From an uncultured bacterium (GTDB taxonomy: Bacteria; Bacillota; Clostridia; Lachnospirales; Lachnospiraceae): a stretch of 7,924 nt of DNA. The stretch covers positions 1 through 7,924 of the forward strand of contig CALFUE010000007.1 in the NCBI GenBank assembly GCA_937916345.1. Direction: 5' to 3'. The translations under genes were made by a program, and so were the position numbers. Positions 6,659 to 7,924 of the stretch are shown here, in pieces (the stretch's first letter is position 1; every line of letters starts with the position of its first letter). The notes under the pieces were generated by a model. The model was not told the DNA's origin, searched no databases, and saw nothing but the letters and a program-made list of their open reading frames with translations.

Positions 6659-7420
6659 ATGTCCTTCAGCTCGGATATAAAGGATGAATTATATGAAAAA
6701 CTGCCGGCGGCGCGCCACTGTATGATAGCAGAGCTGTCTGCCCTGATGCGCTTCGGCACAGGTGAGGGGCAGACCCTGGTTTTATGTGAAAAATTGAGGG
6801 AAAAGCTGAATAATACGTATCCGGAGTTTTCTGAGGCAGTAATCTTTCAGGATTGCTGCAAGAAGAATTTTCTGAAGGGAGCCTTCCTGGCGGTCGGAAC
6901 CCTGAGTGCCCCGGAGCGGGGCTATGATCTGGAATTTGTCTGTCCTAAGGAGGAAGACGCGAGCCTGATTTGTGATACTTTATTAAAACTTGATTTTAAT
7001 CCCAAGAAAACACTTCGCAGGAATCGATATATTGTTTACACACACGACGGTGATTCCGTGGTAGATTTTCTTGGCATGATAGAAGCCCACAGGGCTCTGC
7101 TTGAGATGGAGAATGTCAGGGTGGTGAAGGAGCTTCGGGGGCAGGTAAATCGCCGGGTGAACTGTGAGACTGCCAATCTCACCAAGCAGGCAAATGCCTA
7201 TGTGAAGCAGAGGGAGGCAATCGAAAAGCTTATGGGCGCGGGACGGTTCCCTGATCTTCCCGGGAGTCTCCGTGAGATTGCGGAGCTGCGCCTGGCAAAT
7301 CCTGATGCCTCTTTAGAAGAGCTTGGCGCCATGCTCGATCCCCCTGTCGGAAAGAGCGGTGTAAATCACCGCCTGAGACGCCTGGTTGAGATGGCGGAGA
7401 AAGGAGAACATAAAAAATGA
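6659..7420 (+). CDS. whiA: Short WhiA-family regulator with a reduced N-terminal domain
   Basis: WhiA is a DNA-binding regulator found across Gram-positives: a sporulation activator in Streptomyces, and linked to cell division and chromosome segregation in Bacillus. It joins a LAGLIDADG-like domain to a C-terminal helix-turn-helix. Here the typical start MSFSSDIKDEL and AELSALMR (24-31) are followed almost at once by the second-repeat motif DCCKKNFLKGAFLAVG (65-80), then EAHRALLEMENVR (142-154), VNRRVNCETANL (163-174), PDASLEELGAML (215-226) and the helix-turn-helix VGKSGVNHRLRRL (230-242). Total length is 253 residues against the usual 310-325. The missing 50-60 residues come from the first LAGLIDADG repeat, between about residues 33 and 64. 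The reading frame is intact, so this looks like an in-frame reduction and not a broken gene. It overlaps the next gene by 4 bases (ATGA). Confidence 0.92.
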   Translation: MSFSSDIKDELYEKLPAARHCMIAELSALMRFGTGEGQTLVLCEKLREKLNNTYPEFSEAVIFQDCCKKNFLKGAFLAVGTLSAPERGYDLEFVCPKEEDASLICDTLLKLDFNPKKTLRRNRYIVYTHDGDSVVDFLGMIEAHRALLEMENVRVVKELRGQVNRRVNCETANLTKQANAYVKQREAIEKLMGAGRFPDLPGSLREIAELRLANPDASLEELGAMLDPPVGKSGVNHRLRRLVEMAEKGEHKK

Positions 7421-7824
7421 AGACAAAAAAAATACTGATCCCTGCGATCGTCTGCGCGGCAATTACATTGTCGGCCTGCGGAGCCGGGAATGACGAGCCG
7501 GCGGATGCGGCAACAGACACCCGGACAGAGGCATCCGATGCCCTCAGTGCCATGACAGAAGAATCAGCCATGAATGCGGTCATAGCCAGCTATCAGGAAA
7601 AGAACCCCGGTTACGAGACCGGCGCCGTGGAGAATGACTACTGGGATGTATCGACAGAGGATGAGGGGGAGATCGTGGTGCTCTATCATTCCTATACAGG
7701 AGCCATAAACCGCTACTACATCGACCCGGCCACCGGCAATACCATCGTCACCGAATTCGTTCCCGGTATCATTGATGACGAGCAGGAGACAGGCGAGAGC
7801 TTCAATATAAATGATTACCTGTAA
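7417..7824 (+). CDS. Small putative lipoprotein of unknown function
   Basis: I do not recognise a family. The 135-residue product begins with a lipoprotein signal peptide: basic MKTKK, a hydrophobic stretch (6-17) and lipobox LSAC with the lipidated Cys21, followed by GAGN. The mature protein should therefore be anchored to the outer face of the membrane. Residues 25-56 are a low-complexity Ala/Asp/Glu/Thr linker, and the rest (about 57-135) is acidic, with no cysteine. The part GEIVVLYHSYTGAINRYYID (84-103) continuing PATGNTIV has a strand-turn-strand look, and the YIDPATG piece resembles the DxxTG turn of PepSY domains; that likeness is weak. AAGGAG at 7401-7406 is a good ribosome site, and the ATGA overlap couples it to whiA. 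In many relatives I would expect ptsH (HPr) after whiA; this gene takes that place. Confidence 0.8.
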   Translation: MKTKKILIPAIVCAAITLSACGAGNDEPADAATDTRTEASDALSAMTEESAMNAVIASYQEKNPGYETGAVENDYWDVSTEDEGEIVVLYHSYTGAINRYYIDPATGNTIVTEFVPGIIDDEQETGESFNINDYL

Positions 7825-7828
7825 CAGC

Positions 7829-7872
7829 ATTATGGTCGGGGGCAAAATACCTTTTGACCCCGACATCATAAT
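7829..7872 (+). terminator. Long hairpin at the end of the cluster; terminator-like or dispersed palindrome
   Basis: Five bases past the last stop codon, GTCGGGG (7835-7841) pairs with CCCCGAC (7858-7864), and CAAAA (7843-7847) pairs with TTTTG (7852-7856) around a TACC loop, with one G/A mismatch (7842/7857). The stem extends outward through ATTATG (7829-7834) and CATAAT (7867-7872) after a 2-base bulge. Its place suits transcript termination or 3'-end protection, but no T-run follows on either strand, so a canonical intrinsic terminator is not shown. The near-symmetric sequence could also be one copy of a repetitive extragenic palindrome. Confidence 0.5.
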
Positions 7873-7924
7873 ATGATAAAACCCGAATTATTCACAGCAA
7901 TAGGTAAAACATGCAAAATCAAGC

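Noticed and set aside
7888..7896. TTATTCACA, one base from the DnaA consensus
   Set aside because: A single relaxed match near the window edge with no partner box; chance is a sufficient explanation.

Overview
This window is a stretch of conserved chromosome from a low-to-mid GC Gram-positive bacterium, most likely a clostridium of the family Lachnospiraceae or a close relative. Three things point there: the gene order ftsH - uvrC - hprK - murB - whiA, the presence of HPr kinase/phosphorylase and WhiA together, and an FtsH with the HEVGH and [10 protein letters not shown] motifs that I associate with this family. Every gene reads left to right, the spacing is tight, and strong AGGAGG-type ribosome binding sites precede most starts. 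I see no mobile element, tRNA, rRNA, CRISPR array, phage gene or toxin-antitoxin pair.

Layout. Bases 1-1241 hold the C-terminal two thirds of the membrane protease FtsH; its 5' end lies outside the window. Three bases later uvrC (1245-3107) encodes the nucleotide-excision-repair nuclease. A 244-base AT-rich gap (3108-3351) follows. It contains a perfect hairpin and several weak promoter-like elements, and is the only sizeable intergenic space. Just before it, inside the last codons of uvrC, are two perfect DnaA boxes spaced exactly 21 bp apart. The second cluster then runs hprK (3352-4278), an M18 metallo-aminopeptidase (4311-5711), murB (5713-6654), whiA (6659-7420) and a small putative lipoprotein (7417-7824). 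Its gaps are 32, 1 and 4 bases, then a 4-base overlap, so it reads as one transcript. A long GC-rich hairpin (7829-7872) closes it.

Functionally the second cluster joins carbon-source sensing (HprK phosphorylates Ser46 of HPr for CcpA-type catabolite repression), peptide turnover (aminopeptidase), peptidoglycan precursor synthesis (MurB) and a cell-division/growth regulator (WhiA). The left part joins membrane protein quality control (FtsH) with DNA repair (UvrC).

I did not find an undescribed multi-gene system here. The points most worth a second look are the helically phased DnaA-box pair at the end of uvrC, a WhiA about 60 residues shorter than usual because part of its N-terminal LAGLIDADG-like domain is missing, the absence of rapZ (and yvcK) from between murB and whiA, and an unrecognised lipoprotein translationally coupled to whiA.
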